A stretch of 64,000 nt of DNA from Halomonas eurihalina (GCF_008274785.1 NZ_VTPU01000001.1:186001-250000), one strand, 5' to 3'; counted from the stretch's first letter, positions 36,764-44,331 are shown. Made by a program: numbers and translations. The notes: generated from the sequence alone by a model not told the origin.

Positions 36764-36869
36764 CCGAGCCCCCGAAAAAACTTTCGTTATTTCTCGCGTA
36801 AAAAAATCTGATTAGGCGGGCGGTGTCCGGCGGCCAGGGCGGTAGAGATTTGACCACCCCCCGGGGTCG
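36764..36869. other. candidate cos region
   Basis: A ~100-base non-coding gap between the HNH and terS genes, with AT-rich (36775-36812) and very GC-rich (36813-36890) halves. In phages with adjacent HNH, TerS and TerL the cos site usually lies here. No unique sequence feature proves it. Confidence 0.35.
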
Positions 36870-37232
36870 TCAGCCGCCGCGCTGACGGGCCCGCTGGGCT
36901 TCCTCCAGCGTCTTCGCCTTGTGGCACGGCCCGCATAGGGCCTCGAGGTTGTGCCCGGCTGTGGCGCCGCCCTCAGCCGTAGGTACGATGTGGTCCACCT
37001 CGCTGGCTTCGGCTGCCCGGCCGGCTCGCCGGCATCGCTGGCACAGGTACTGATCGCGCTCGAGGACTTGGCGACGCAGTCGACGCCAAGGCCGGCCGCC
37101 ACGACCGCGACCGCCACGCCCACGGGTCCACGGCTTGGCCAGATCCGCGTGTTCCTCACAGTAGCCGTGGCGCTCCCGGGTGAGGTTGCCGCACAGTCGT
37201 GCGCGACATGGACTAGCAGGACGTCGAGGCAT
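36870..37232 (-). CDS. HNH endonuclease of the packaging module
   Basis: A 120-residue protein with a zinc-binding N-terminus (CRARLCGNL...CEEH) and HNH motif: LCQRCRRAG, EVDHIVPTAEGG, HNLEALCGPCHKAKT. HNH proteins next to terS are known to be needed for specific cos cleavage in HK97-like phages. Very Arg-rich middle. Confidence 0.88.
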   Translation of the reverse strand: MPRRPASPCRARLCGNLTRERHGYCEEHADLAKPWTRGRGGRGRGGRPWRRLRRQVLERDQYLCQRCRRAGRAAEASEVDHIVPTAEGGATAGHNLEALCGPCHKAKTLEEAQRARQRGG

Positions 37233-37425
37233 GGAATGTGATCACCTCGACGTGGCCACGCAACGTCTCACGCAGCACGCGCTTTCTCCACTTGTCCGCG
37301 CGAAGCGGCGTGCGGCACCTAACCAGCTTCCCCTTCGAGGTGTCCGCCATTACCACATGGCTCACCTCGCGGCCGTTCAGCAGCACCTTGCTGCCTGGCT
37401 GTGTGTTGTCCACGGTATAGAGCAT
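37213..37425 (-). CDS. small phage protein, unknown
   Basis: A 70-residue protein (MLYTVDNTQPGSKVLLNGRE; HVVMADTSKGKLVRCRTPL) overlapping the holin stop by ATGA and the HNH gene by 20 bases. Similar small proteins are frequent between lysis and packaging genes; function unknown. Confidence 0.6.
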   Translation of the reverse strand: MLYTVDNTQPGSKVLLNGREVSHVVMADTSKGKLVRCRTPLRADKWRKRVLRETLRGHVEVITFHASTSC

Positions 37426-37862
37426 CACTTAACCCTCGTCTTGACCGCATCCATGAAGCCTTTGCCAGCGGTGCCGCGAGCGATCTTCTCCCCGGAGCGG
37501 CCGGCGATGTAGCCACCAACGCCCAGCGTCATCAGATCCCACATGCGCTCGGGCAGCTCGAGTTGCAGGCCTACACCAAACATCGCGCCCAGGTACGGGG
37601 CTAGCAGGTAGTTGTTCGCGATGATGACTACGATCACCATCATCAGCAGCGGGCGCCACGAGCGCTGAATCCAGCTCTCACCCTGCGCCTCCGCCAGGAT
37701 GATCTCCATCCGGGCCTTCATCGCAGAATCGCGAGACTCGATCAGGCGCGTCTTGATCTGTGACTTCAGACGATTGGCCTCGTCCTTGTCGGTCACGGCC
37801 TCGTCGATCACGTCGAACAGCGGGCCAGTAAGTGCACCCAGGGCTTTCTCGATCAGTCCCAT
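37425..37862 (-). CDS. holin, 3-TM (GTA/DUF3154-type)
   Basis: A 145-residue protein: MGLIEKALGALTGPLFDVID, a helical linker and QRSWRPLLMMVIVVIIANNYLL as a strong membrane segment, then amphipathic helices and GVGGYIAGRSGEKIA. This is the layout of the 3-TM holin family (PF11351-type). It should form membrane holes that release or activate the endolysin. It overlaps the upstream gene by ATGA. Confidence 0.8.
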   Translation of the reverse strand: MGLIEKALGALTGPLFDVIDEAVTDKDEANRLKSQIKTRLIESRDSAMKARMEIILAEAQGESWIQRSWRPLLMMVIVVIIANNYLLAPYLGAMFGVGLQLELPERMWDLMTLGVGGYIAGRSGEKIARGTAGKGFMDAVKTRVK

Positions 37863-38185
37863 CAGTAACCTCCTATCAAGGCTGCACCCAGCTTTGATAG
37901 GACAGTGAGCAGCCCGCCCAGCAGGAGCATGCCGATAGCTCCCAATGCGGCCCAGCGCCCAGAGAGCTGGCGATGTTGGTGCGATCCAGTTGCCTCGGCT
38001 ACGGCATTGCGCAGCTCGACCTCGCGCAGGCGCTGAGAGTGGTCGGAGAGATGCGACTCGTGCGCCTCGAGCTTGGCGCCCTGGCTGTGCTGACGCTCCT
38101 CGATGCGAGCCATCCGCTCGTTGAGTTCTTTGATGCCGGATTCGATGCGGTCGAGCTGTGACCGATTGCTCGGCACTTGATCCAT
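37862..38185 (-). CDS. coiled-coil membrane protein of the lysis cassette
   Basis: A 107-residue protein: a long coiled coil (RIESGIKELNERMARIEERQ...HLSDHSQRLREVELRN) and a C-terminal membrane helix (WAALGAIGMLLLGGLLTVLS). Between endolysin and holin; likely an antiholin or spanin-like factor, though no spanin lipobox is present. Start could be GTG 38191 instead. Confidence 0.65.
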   Translation of the reverse strand: MDQVPSNRSQLDRIESGIKELNERMARIEERQHSQGAKLEAHESHLSDHSQRLREVELRNAVAEATGSHQHRQLSGRWAALGAIGMLLLGGLLTVLSKLGAALIGGY

Positions 38186-38187
38186 AG

Positions 38188-38751
38188 TCACGTCGCCCCC
38201 CTGCCCGCAGGCAGTTTGACGACTCGGTCATACCAATCGCGGTCACGCCCGGCGAGTTGGCCGCCGGCGTCCACATATACCCTCGCCAGATTCTTGAGCT
38301 CGTGCTCACGCTGCCCATAACCGGCGCCCGGCAGGCTCGCCCAGATGTTCGAACAGGCCTCGACGGCCCGGCTGAACCGGCCGGACTGGATGAGAGGCAG
38401 TGCCCGCTGCTCGCGGATCTGCTGGATGGCATAACGATCCTGGCTCTCGGGCCCGAAATCGGGCAGGCCTAGCTGGCGCTGATAGTGGCGCCAGTACCGC
38501 GACAGGATTTGGTATCGACCGGCCGCCGTTGACCAGACACCTGGGGCGTACTCGATGGCTGAGGCGTTGATCAGCGGATGATCGGCATACTCGGCAAAAA
38601 GGTGCAGGTCGCCGGGCAGCGATCCGACCAGGACGTCGTAGCCGTCATCGGACATCGCCAGCATCTCCGGACCGATCTCCGCGTGCGCGATGGTGTCGAG
38701 GAACGCGCACACGTTCCGGCCGCCGGCGGCAGCTGGTGAGATGCGAGGCAT
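38188..38751 (-). CDS. endolysin, lambda R-type lytic transglycosylase (GH104)
   Basis: A 187-residue protein aligning along its length with lambda R: FLDTIAHAEIGPEM (catalytic Glu), DGYDVLVGSL, AGRYQILSRYWRHYQRQLGL, QQIREQRALPLI and CSNIWASLPGAGYG. It cuts peptidoglycan glycan strands. No signal peptide, so export through the holin is needed. GGAG precedes the start. Confidence 0.93.
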   Translation of the reverse strand: MPRISPAAAGGRNVCAFLDTIAHAEIGPEMLAMSDDGYDVLVGSLPGDLHLFAEYADHPLINASAIEYAPGVWSTAAGRYQILSRYWRHYQRQLGLPDFGPESQDRYAIQQIREQRALPLIQSGRFSRAVEACSNIWASLPGAGYGQREHELKNLARVYVDAGGQLAGRDRDWYDRVVKLPAGRGAT

Positions 38752-38834
38752 GATGACTCCGGAGCGATAAGAAGCCGTTCCCCTCAAGGCAGGGTGACAA
38801 GGGGACGAAGCACCCGAGGAACGGCTAAAACGAA

Positions 38835-38864
38835 AACGCCCCGCCGGAAAACCGACAGGGCGTT
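38835..38864 (-). terminator. terminator between early and late leftward genes
   Basis: On the minus strand AACGCCC...GGGCGTT (7-bp arms, 16-base loop with further GC pairing) is followed by TTCG. It lies after the 189-residue possible late regulator and before the lysis genes, where a Q-type antiterminator would act. Confidence 0.65.
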
Positions 38865-38903
38865 GATGTGAAGTGGCTTTGAGCGCATAGCGCGATCAGC
38901 CTA

Positions 38904-39473
38904 CTAGATAAGGTATCTCCAACCGGACACTTCGTCAATATGTTGATCGCATGTTTCTTCAGCGAGCCACTCGCGCAAGCGCTTCCTCGCACGTTGAGCG
39001 GCCTTCTGGAGATCCTCGACGCTCTGGAACGGGGTCGGCACGTACTCCACCATCCCCAGGTCGCGCAACAGTAATGCCTGGCGCTCCACCATCTGGGATG
39101 CGGTCACGGCCCACTGGCTGCTGCCCAGTTTGTCAGGCCTCACCCGAGCCGCCTGCAGCATCATCGCTGCCGCCTGTCGCTTGGGCATCTGATCCAGAAG
39201 CCACCCACATACCCTGTGCCAATCACTCTCCGGCCGATACCGCTCAGCCGCCAACATGGCTTGATCGATATTGCGACCACTCCCCGGCATGGGCACAGTC
39301 CCGGTCACTGAGAATGGCTTATACCCGACGCTGTCATGACGTCGGACCAGCTTCAGCTCCAGGCAGGTATCGATGATGCGCACCACCGCAGCATCCCGAG
39401 CGAGCTCGTCATAGGCTGCCGCCTCCACGATCCGCCAAGGGTTGGCCACCTTCAGCCACTCATCACGGGTCAT
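38904..39473 (-). CDS. unknown; possible late-gene regulator by position
   Basis: A 189-residue basic protein (NPWRIVEAAAYDELARDAAV; SDWHRVCGWLLDQMPKRQAA; SSQWAVTASQMVERQALLLRDLGM). It is the last early leftward gene, followed by a terminator and then lysis genes, the place of lambda Q. Sequence similarity to known antiterminators is not evident to me. It overlaps the VRR-NUC gene by 11 bases. Confidence 0.5.
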   Translation of the reverse strand: MTRDEWLKVANPWRIVEAAAYDELARDAAVVRIIDTCLELKLVRRHDSVGYKPFSVTGTVPMPGSGRNIDQAMLAAERYRPESDWHRVCGWLLDQMPKRQAAAMMLQAARVRPDKLGSSQWAVTASQMVERQALLLRDLGMVEYVPTPFQSVEDLQKAAQRARKRLREWLAEETCDQHIDEVSGWRYLI

Positions 39474-40041
39474 TCGCTTCGTCCCCTTTTCTCCATTCCG
39501 TGCCGTTCGTCAGCGCCAGCCGATCGCCCATCACCAAGGTGCGCGGCCAGCTCGCATATTCGCGCAGTACCGCCTTGGCTTCCTCGAAGCCCAGCGCCAG
39601 CGATGAGCAGTAGCCCTCATATTCCGATCCCTCGAGCCATTCGCGCTGGCTGTCGGCCAGACCGGCATTTCTCGGTGGCGTGGCCTTCAATTCGAGGTAG
39701 AGACCATGCCACCCACCTCTGGCTTGCCGGACCACCAGGTCACTCACCCCGGACTTCACGCCCTGGCGCTTCATATCCATGGCCGTCTTCTTGTGACGCG
39801 CCCCACCATTGGGTGGGTGATAGATAGCGTCGTAGAGCTCGCCCACCGGCTGCCCGCGCATCTTCTCGCCATACAGCCACCGGATCAGGGCCATCTGCTC
39901 CTGCCCTTCCCAATCGACATGCCGCCGGCGTGGCTGGGATGCCGGTGCAGGCAGCCCACCACCGGGCGGTGCGCTGCTCAAGGACTTCTGACGCCATGTG
40001 CGCTTCTTCTGCGCCGGACGTTTCCCCTGGTTCCAGCTCAT
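39463..40041 (-). CDS. VRR-NUC domain nuclease
   Basis: A 192-residue protein. After a basic N-terminus (~45 residues) it shows AIYHPPNGGARHK, RQGVKSGVSDLVV and GLYLELKATPP, the VRR-NUC motifs with catalytic Asp and Glu-x-Lys. Phage members are thought to process branched DNA. It is in the replication block with an ATGA overlap to the gene before it. Confidence 0.85.
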   Translation of the reverse strand: MSWNQGKRPAQKKRTWRQKSLSSAPPGGGLPAPASQPRRRHVDWEGQEQMALIRWLYGEKMRGQPVGELYDAIYHPPNGGARHKKTAMDMKRQGVKSGVSDLVVRQARGGWHGLYLELKATPPRNAGLADSQREWLEGSEYEGYCSSLALGFEEAKAVLREYASWPRTLVMGDRLALTNGTEWRKGDEANDP

Positions 40042-40316
40042 GCCTCGTTCCTTCTCTTCCAGCGCCCAAAGTCCGCAACGATCCGTCGAAACATCGCTGC
40101 CGCTTGCTCATCCCGATCCAGGTCTGCACGACTTTCCACGCCACATGCCCGGCGCATGGCATCGGCCGCGTCCTCGGCGTTGTGGGTACCGTCCGGGAGC
40201 TGCTCGCGTGTCAGCCCCTTGTCACGACGGGCACGCGCGTCGAGGTAGCGGCCAAACGCAGGCAGGTTGCAGAGCATCCCGGCCTGCTGCGCAAGGCTCT
40301 GCCGATCAGTCGTCAT
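40038..40316 (-). CDS. small replication-block protein, unknown
   Basis: A 92-residue helical protein (CNLPAFGRYLDARARRDKGL; DRDEQAAAMFRRIVADFGRW). Start at 40316 has GGGGAGA upstream. No family recognised; position suggests an accessory replication or nuclease partner of the following VRR-NUC. Confidence 0.6.
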   Translation of the reverse strand: MTTDRQSLAQQAGMLCNLPAFGRYLDARARRDKGLTREQLPDGTHNAEDAADAMRRACGVESRADLDRDEQAAAMFRRIVADFGRWKRRNEA

Positions 40317-40434
40317 TGTGAATGTCTCCCCGGGCATCCATGTCACTCATCACCCGCCAGACGTTGCCCAAGACGAAGGCGGCAAGAATGACGAGCCCGG
40401 CCAACACCCAGGCGATCCAAGCGATCAAACTCAT
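40306..40434 (-). CDS. 42-residue single-TM protein
   Basis: A frame missed by length cut-offs: MSLIAWIAWVLAGLVILAAF, then VLGNVWRVMSDMDARGDIHN. One strong membrane helix and a charged tail. Its ATG overlaps the stop of the preceding gene (TCAT at 40431-40434) and its end overlaps the next gene, so it belongs to the coupled chain. Confidence 0.55.
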   Translation of the reverse strand: MSLIAWIAWVLAGLVILAAFVLGNVWRVMSDMDARGDIHNDD

Positions 40435-40775
40435 TGCGTCACCTCGCTCGGCTGCTTAATGGTGCGCGGCGTCCAGCCGGTAATTTCGGATGTACGATCC
40501 CAGTTAGCACCCTCGTCGAAGTCGACGCGCTTCAAGCAACTGGCTCGGCAAGCCAGGTTGCCCGACAACAACACCCACGGCCCGCTTCCCCATGCAAGGC
40601 GTTCAGTCGCGCCGGGTGGTTGATAGAGCCGCATGACCATAGCCTCGAGGCCTTCGTACTCTGGCCGGACGCCCACCACAGCGATAACCTGATCACCCTT
40701 GCGCAGCGGCTTGCCCTGACAGTCCCGGCCCAGCACCCCGGTCAGTCGGTCGTGGATGCGCATAAAGATGTTCAT
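40431..40775 (-). CDS. unknown early protein
   Basis: A 114-residue protein: FMRIHDRLTGVLGRDCQGKP, KGDQVIAVVGVRPEYEGLEA, WVLLSGNLACRASCLKRVDF. The middle looks like a small beta barrel. Start at 40775 has GGAGGTG upstream and overlaps the previous stop. Function unknown. Confidence 0.6.
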   Translation of the reverse strand: MNIFMRIHDRLTGVLGRDCQGKPLRKGDQVIAVVGVRPEYEGLEAMVMRLYQPPGATERLAWGSGPWVLLSGNLACRASCLKRVDFDEGANWDRTSEITGWTPRTIKQPSEVTQ

Positions 40776-41068
40776 ACCGACACCTCCGCTCCCCTGGCAT
40801 TGATCCGCTGGGCATGCACCCGGTCGGCCTGCTCGCGACCGGCATCGGTCAGCCCATAGGCGGGATGCCATACCTCGTTGATCTCCTGCTCGGCGACGAT
40901 CCGCACCCAGCCACGACGCTCGAGGCGGTTCACCGTGTTGGCCACCTGGCGCCAGCCTGGCCCTTCGCCGTGGGCGGTGGTGATCCGGCGACGGATAGCG
41001 TGGATGGCCTGCCCTGGCGTTGAGCGCAGCGCCAGCAGCACCTCGTGTTCGATGTCGATCGGCTTCAT
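40772..41068 (-). CDS. winged-helix-like early protein
   Basis: A 98-residue basic protein. EVLLALRSTPGQAIHAIRRR and VANTVNRLERRGWVRIVAEQ and YGLTDAGREQADRV form the layout of a PadR/MarR-like winged helix. Probably a DNA-binding accessory. ATGA overlap with neighbours on both sides. Confidence 0.6.
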   Translation of the reverse strand: MKPIDIEHEVLLALRSTPGQAIHAIRRRITTAHGEGPGWRQVANTVNRLERRGWVRIVAEQEINEVWHPAYGLTDAGREQADRVHAQRINARGAEVSV

Positions 41069-41400
41069 GGCTGGGCCACCTCCGTGCAATCGTCGAGCAG
41101 GTCACCCCGAGGCGCGTCGTTGGCCTCCTCGGGCACATAGGCCAGGATCTGGCGGGCCGGTTTGCCGGCAGTTCCAATCACGGTCAGTTGGCCGGTATCG
41201 AGCAGTTCGCGGCAGCGACCGCAGATCGAGGACAGCGCCAGCCCGGTCAGCTCCGAAAGGCGCTGCCGAGTGCATGGGCCACCCTGCCGGATGGCATCGA
41301 GTACCTGCTGGTGCTGGCGGGCCTGCCGACCCGAGCGCCGGACATCGTCATAGCCCTCGCGGGATACTTCCCGGCCAGCGGGCTGCATCAGTGCCGTCAT
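41065..41400 (-). CDS. winged-helix DNA-binding early protein
   Basis: A 111-residue protein with HQQVLDAIRQGGPCTRQRLS, ELTGLALSSICGRCRELLD and GKPARQILAYVPEE: a winged-helix domain of the kind used in phage accessory regulators. Start at 41400 overlaps the preceding stop (TGATG). Confidence 0.65.
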   Translation of the reverse strand: MTALMQPAGREVSREGYDDVRRSGRQARQHQQVLDAIRQGGPCTRQRLSELTGLALSSICGRCRELLDTGQLTVIGTAGKPARQILAYVPEEANDAPRGDLLDDCTEVAQP

Positions 41401-41561
41401 CACCAAGCTCCCCGTTTTTCCATGTACGCAACCCCCGCCCCCATGATGATCGCCACGGGGATAGCCAGAATCAGCGCGCCCATTCCATAGGCATGGACCA
41501 GCGCCCCTCCATTGACCCCGCCAGTCACAGAGACCAGCACTCCAAGCAATCTCATCGTCAT
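41400..41561 (-). CDS. 53-residue membrane protein
   Basis: Begins MTMRLLGVLVSVTGGVNGG and continues ALVHAYGMGALILAIPVAII to MEKRGAW. Two hydrophobic helices. ATG at 41561 overlaps the P-like stop, GGGGAGGGG lies just upstream (41555 is an alternative ATG). It is a further link of the overlapping chain. Confidence 0.55.
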   Translation of the reverse strand: MTMRLLGVLVSVTGGVNGGALVHAYGMGALILAIPVAIIMGAGVAYMEKRGAW

Positions 41562-42340
41562 CCCCTCCCCAGCGCGGCACGCAGGGAGCGCAGTCCCTGG
41601 TCGGCGTTCATTCGATGCGGCAGGCCGGCGTCATCCACCAGCCGGTCGGCGCGTTCCTGCCCGGCCCGCTCGGCGAGTTCGGCTTGTGAGCGGTGGCCGT
41701 CGTGCTCGAGCAACTGGCGCGGCGTCAGGTCCTCGCCGGCCATCACCCGATTGACCAGGGCTTGGTACTCGCGGACGAACCGCTTTTCGAGGCGTGGCCA
41801 CTGGCTCTGCGCCGTGGTGTGCGTCAGGTCCCACCAGCCGACGGCATTGCCGGCCAACCTCACGGCCTCATGGCTCCACCGGTGCCGGCGAGGTTCATGG
41901 GCGTGGGCCAGCGCCTCGCGCCAGGCCTCACCAGTCGCCGGCATACCGAAGTCCTCCGGGGTAGGCGCCAGCATCGAGACCAGCACCGGGATCGTCGGCG
42001 GCCAGGTACTCCCCGCTCGCTTCAGTTCGCTCATCGCCCGCTCGACCACCTGCCGCGTCGGCAGTGCCGACCAGCGGGTCAGTTCCTGCGCCAGCTCCCG
42101 ACGAGCCAGATTCAGCATGTCCGCACTCGGGAACGCACTCGCCCAGGTCCTCGGAAAGATCGCTTCCAGCCGGGTGAACACCTGGTTCACCAGCGCCAGC
42201 GTCTGCTCTCTCGGTGGTGTCGTCTTCTGGCCACCAGCCGTCTGCCCAGCTGGTGTCTCCCGGGTTGGCGAGCTGTTCCCGGACCGCTTCGCGTTCAGAC
42301 CGGCGATCGTCGCTTCGGTAAGCTGCTGGGCGTTGTGCAT
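41558..42340 (-). CDS. replication protein P-like helicase loader
   Basis: A 260-residue protein. LVNQVFTRLEAIFPRTWASAFPS corresponds to the start of the lambda P core, and LPTRQVVERAMSELKRAGSTWPPTIPVLVSML to its helical middle. It should bring the host DnaB to the origin. Its first 137 codons overlap the O-like gene in another frame (41928-42340). Confidence 0.8.
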   Translation of the reverse strand: MHNAQQLTEATIAGLNAKRSGNSSPTRETPAGQTAGGQKTTPPREQTLALVNQVFTRLEAIFPRTWASAFPSADMLNLARRELAQELTRWSALPTRQVVERAMSELKRAGSTWPPTIPVLVSMLAPTPEDFGMPATGEAWREALAHAHEPRRHRWSHEAVRLAGNAVGWWDLTHTTAQSQWPRLEKRFVREYQALVNRVMAGEDLTPRQLLEHDGHRSQAELAERAGQERADRLVDDAGLPHRMNADQGLRSLRAALGRG

Positions 42341-43121
42341 GGTCAGGTCCTCCGGTAGGAGCCAGCGGCTGGCGCTGACGGTTCTCGCTCAACCACTTGG
42401 CCAGGCGCTCGTGCCACCCCTGGTGGGTGCGGCGCTGGTGTGGCTGCTCGGCGAAGTGGGTCACGAAGTCCGCCAGAGTGGCGGCATCGGGCTGGGTGTC
42501 GGCTGCCATGCCCCGGCGCTGGCACGCCATGGCCAGGGCGCCAGCATCGGGCTGCCAGTCGTAGGTCATCGGTTGCTGGCGTGACGTCGGGGTGTTGTCG
42601 ACCGGTCGGCCCTGGTCGTCCTGCTGGGCTGCTCGATCGAACACGCCACGCGCGTCAGAGGGAGGGGGGTTTAGGTTCACAGTGGTAGATTCAAGGGGTG
42701 ACACCGGTGTCACCCTCCCCCTGACAGGGCTGTCACCCTCCCCTGACAATTTGTCACCCTCGGAGGGTGTCAGATTGTCACCCCCTTCCACCGACTCAGC
42801 TTGGTCAGAAGTAGAGGGGGTGACAGATTGACACCCTGCCCCGACGGCCAAGCGGTACCGATTCGACTGCTGACGTCCATTGGCTGCCTGGCGCTTCTGC
42901 ACGGCCAGCAGACCACGCTCCTCGAGGGCATCGATCGCACGCTGGACGCTCCGGGTTGAGCAGCCCATTTCCTCGGACATGGTCTTGATCGAGGGCCAGC
43001 ACACGTGGTCCTCGTCGGCATAGTCAGCCATCAGCATCAGCGCCAGCCGTGCTGGTGCGCGAACATCCGAGGGCAGCGTCTTCATCGACTGCCGGGCCCA
43101 GTTCATTGCCGCGAGGCTCAT
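41928..43121 (-). CDS. replication initiator O-like protein with DnaT-like domain
   Basis: A 397-residue frame. Residues 1-90 form a HTH_36-like winged helix (WPSIKTMSEEMGCSTRSVQRAIDALEERGLL). A Ser/Pro/Asp linker (~95-185) is encoded by repeated GGTGTCAC-type DNA, possibly the origin. Residues ~185-250 resemble the DnaT DNA-binding domain (DWQPDAGALAMACQRRGM; FVTHFAEQPHQ; WHERLAKWL). Conserved-looking PGDTSWADGWWPED follows. Beyond ~262 it overlaps the P-like gene; whether all of that tail is made is uncertain. Confidence 0.8.
   Translation of the reverse strand: MSLAAMNWARQSMKTLPSDVRAPARLALMLMADYADEDHVCWPSIKTMSEEMGCSTRSVQRAIDALEERGLLAVQKRQAANGRQQSNRYRLAVGAGCQSVTPSTSDQAESVEGGDNLTPSEGDKLSGEGDSPVRGRVTPVSPLESTTVNLNPPPSDARGVFDRAAQQDDQGRPVDNTPTSRQQPMTYDWQPDAGALAMACQRRGMAADTQPDAATLADFVTHFAEQPHQRRTHQGWHERLAKWLSENRQRQPLAPTGGPDHAQRPAAYRSDDRRSEREAVREQLANPGDTSWADGWWPEDDTTERADAGAGEPGVHPAGSDLSEDLGECVPECGHAESGSSGAGAGTDPLVGTADAAGGRAGDERTEASGEYLAADDPGAGLDAGAYPGGLRYAGDW
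42700..42835. repeat. GTGACA/TGTCAC iterons, candidate replication origin
   Basis: TGTCACCC and its complement GGGTGACA recur at least six times: near 42698, 42712, 42726, 42750, 42775 and inverted near 42820. They lie inside the linker of the O-like gene, exactly where lambda-type phages carry origin iterons bound by O. Confidence 0.65.
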
Positions 43122-43201
43122 GCCACACCCCCGGCGTTGTAGAGGGCCATGGTGTCACCCGCTACAGTGGGAGTTCTCACGCAACCCAAAGGAGCAACAC
43201 C

Positions 43202-43474
43202 ATGACCGAAACGGATCAAATGCTGAGGACTGTCCTGCTGACCCAGGCCGAGATCTTGGGTCGTCTTTCGAGAATCGAATCGGCACTGGCTGATAGCCAG
43301 ACCTTTGACGACCGGATGCAGAGCCACCTTATGGGCACTGGTCGGCCCAGGCACGACATCGATCCGCGCCATGACTGCCTGGCCGAGCTTCAGTCGCTTC
43401 TCGACTCGGACTCCGGGCAAGGCCTCCTGACGGAGATCGAGGATCTCGTGGACAAGGTTCGCGGCAGGATCTGA
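43202..43474 (+). CDS. small plus-strand protein inside the leftward early operon
   Basis: A 90-residue acidic, helical protein (MTETDQMLRTVLLTQAEILG; LSRIESALADSQTFDDRM). AAAGGAGC lies 8 bases before ATG, and the minus frame opposite looks random, so the plus-strand gene is credible. Its orientation, opposite to all neighbours, suggests a gene expressed from the lysogen. Function unknown. Confidence 0.55.
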   Translation: MTETDQMLRTVLLTQAEILGRLSRIESALADSQTFDDRMQSHLMGTGRPRHDIDPRHDCLAELQSLLDSDSGQGLLTEIEDLVDKVRGRI

Positions 43475-43476
43475 CA

Positions 43477-43782
43477 TCACGCATCCCCCTTGAACCGTGC
43501 CCGTCGAATGGACTCGCGCTTGATTCTTCGATTCCAGCGACGGGCACCGCCGTACCAGATGATCAGCTGGTCCAGTACCCCATACCGGGCGGGTCTGGGA
43601 TCGGCCCACTCGGGCTGACCCGGAGCTTCATCCACGGGAAGATAGGGTTGAACGAAAAGCGGTCCGCTACCGATCCACAATGACCACCCTGTAGGCTCAT
43701 GCTTCAGGTAGTAACGGTGGGCGCTCCACTGCTCAGGTTCACGCAACGCCCTTACGACCCGCCTCGCTTCTTCGAAGAACAT
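43477..43782 (-). CDS. unknown early protein
   Basis: A 101-residue protein (MFFEEARRVVRALREPEQWS; YLKHEPTGWSLWIGSGPLF; LDQLIIWYGGARRWNRRIKR). Overlaps the upstream stop by ATGA. The C-terminus is strongly basic. No family recognised. Confidence 0.55.
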   Translation of the reverse strand: MFFEEARRVVRALREPEQWSAHRYYLKHEPTGWSLWIGSGPLFVQPYLPVDEAPGQPEWADPRPARYGVLDQLIIWYGGARRWNRRIKRESIRRARFKGDA

Positions 43783-44063
43783 CACGCTGCCCCCTCGAGC
43801 TGCTCGAGCTCGTGCTGGTAGTGGTCGGCAAAGAACTGGTGCATCAGCCGGCGACCGTTGATGCGTACCTGGGCGTCGTCGTCCCACGCCTCGGTCAGCG
43901 CCAGCAGATCGGTCATTGCCTGGTGGTACCGCAGGTCACAGCAGAGGCGGGCCAGCATCGGGCCGGTCACGGCCAGCTCAGCACGCTCGCGCTGCAGGCG
44001 GTTCGTCTCGTCGATCAGGTGGTCGCGGTAGCGACCCATCGGTGTCGTTGTCATCGTCGTCAT
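43782..44063 (-). CDS. unknown early protein
   Basis: A 93-residue helical protein (GRYRDHLIDETNRLQRERAE; YHQAMTDLLALTEAWDDDAQ). GAGGGG lies 5 bases before ATG. Located directly behind the Cro-like gene. No family recognised. Confidence 0.55.
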   Translation of the reverse strand: MTTMTTTPMGRYRDHLIDETNRLQRERAELAVTGPMLARLCCDLRYHQAMTDLLALTEAWDDDAQVRINGRRLMHQFFADHYQHELEQLEGAA

Positions 44064-44084
44064 GACGTCCCCTCGCCCGCTGGC

Positions 44085-44318
44085 CTAGAGCCGCAGCCCA
44101 ATGCGGCGGATTTCAGCCGCAGACAGCTTCCCCTCGCGCTGCATAGAGGCGAGGGTCTCGCTGTAGCGGGTCCGCCCAGTCAGTTCGGACAGCGGCAGAT
44201 GACCTCTCTGCAGCCACTCGTGGACGTACTGGTTGCTCCGATTCAGCCGCTTCGCTACGGCAGGAGCGCCACCGCAATCGTTGATGACGTCTTTGAGAGA
44301 TGTGGGTTGAGTCGTCAT
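44085..44318 (-). CDS. Cro-like HTH protein (YdaS-type)
   Basis: A 77-residue protein with LKDVINDCGGAPAVAKRLNRSNQYVHEWLQRGHLPL, a helix-turn-helix like YdaS/Cro. It is the first gene of the leftward operon, facing the repressor across 143 bases that hold the operators. It probably shuts off the repressor promoter to commit to lysis. Confidence 0.82.
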   Translation of the reverse strand: MTTQPTSLKDVINDCGGAPAVAKRLNRSNQYVHEWLQRGHLPLSELTGRTRYSETLASMQREGKLSAAEIRRIGLRL

Positions 44319-44331
44319 GGCCAGCCTTAAT

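Noticed and set aside
43118..43609. 163-codon minus frame opposite the plus-strand small gene
   Set aside because: No ribosome site or family pattern; the plus frame has both a better start and a protein-like composition.
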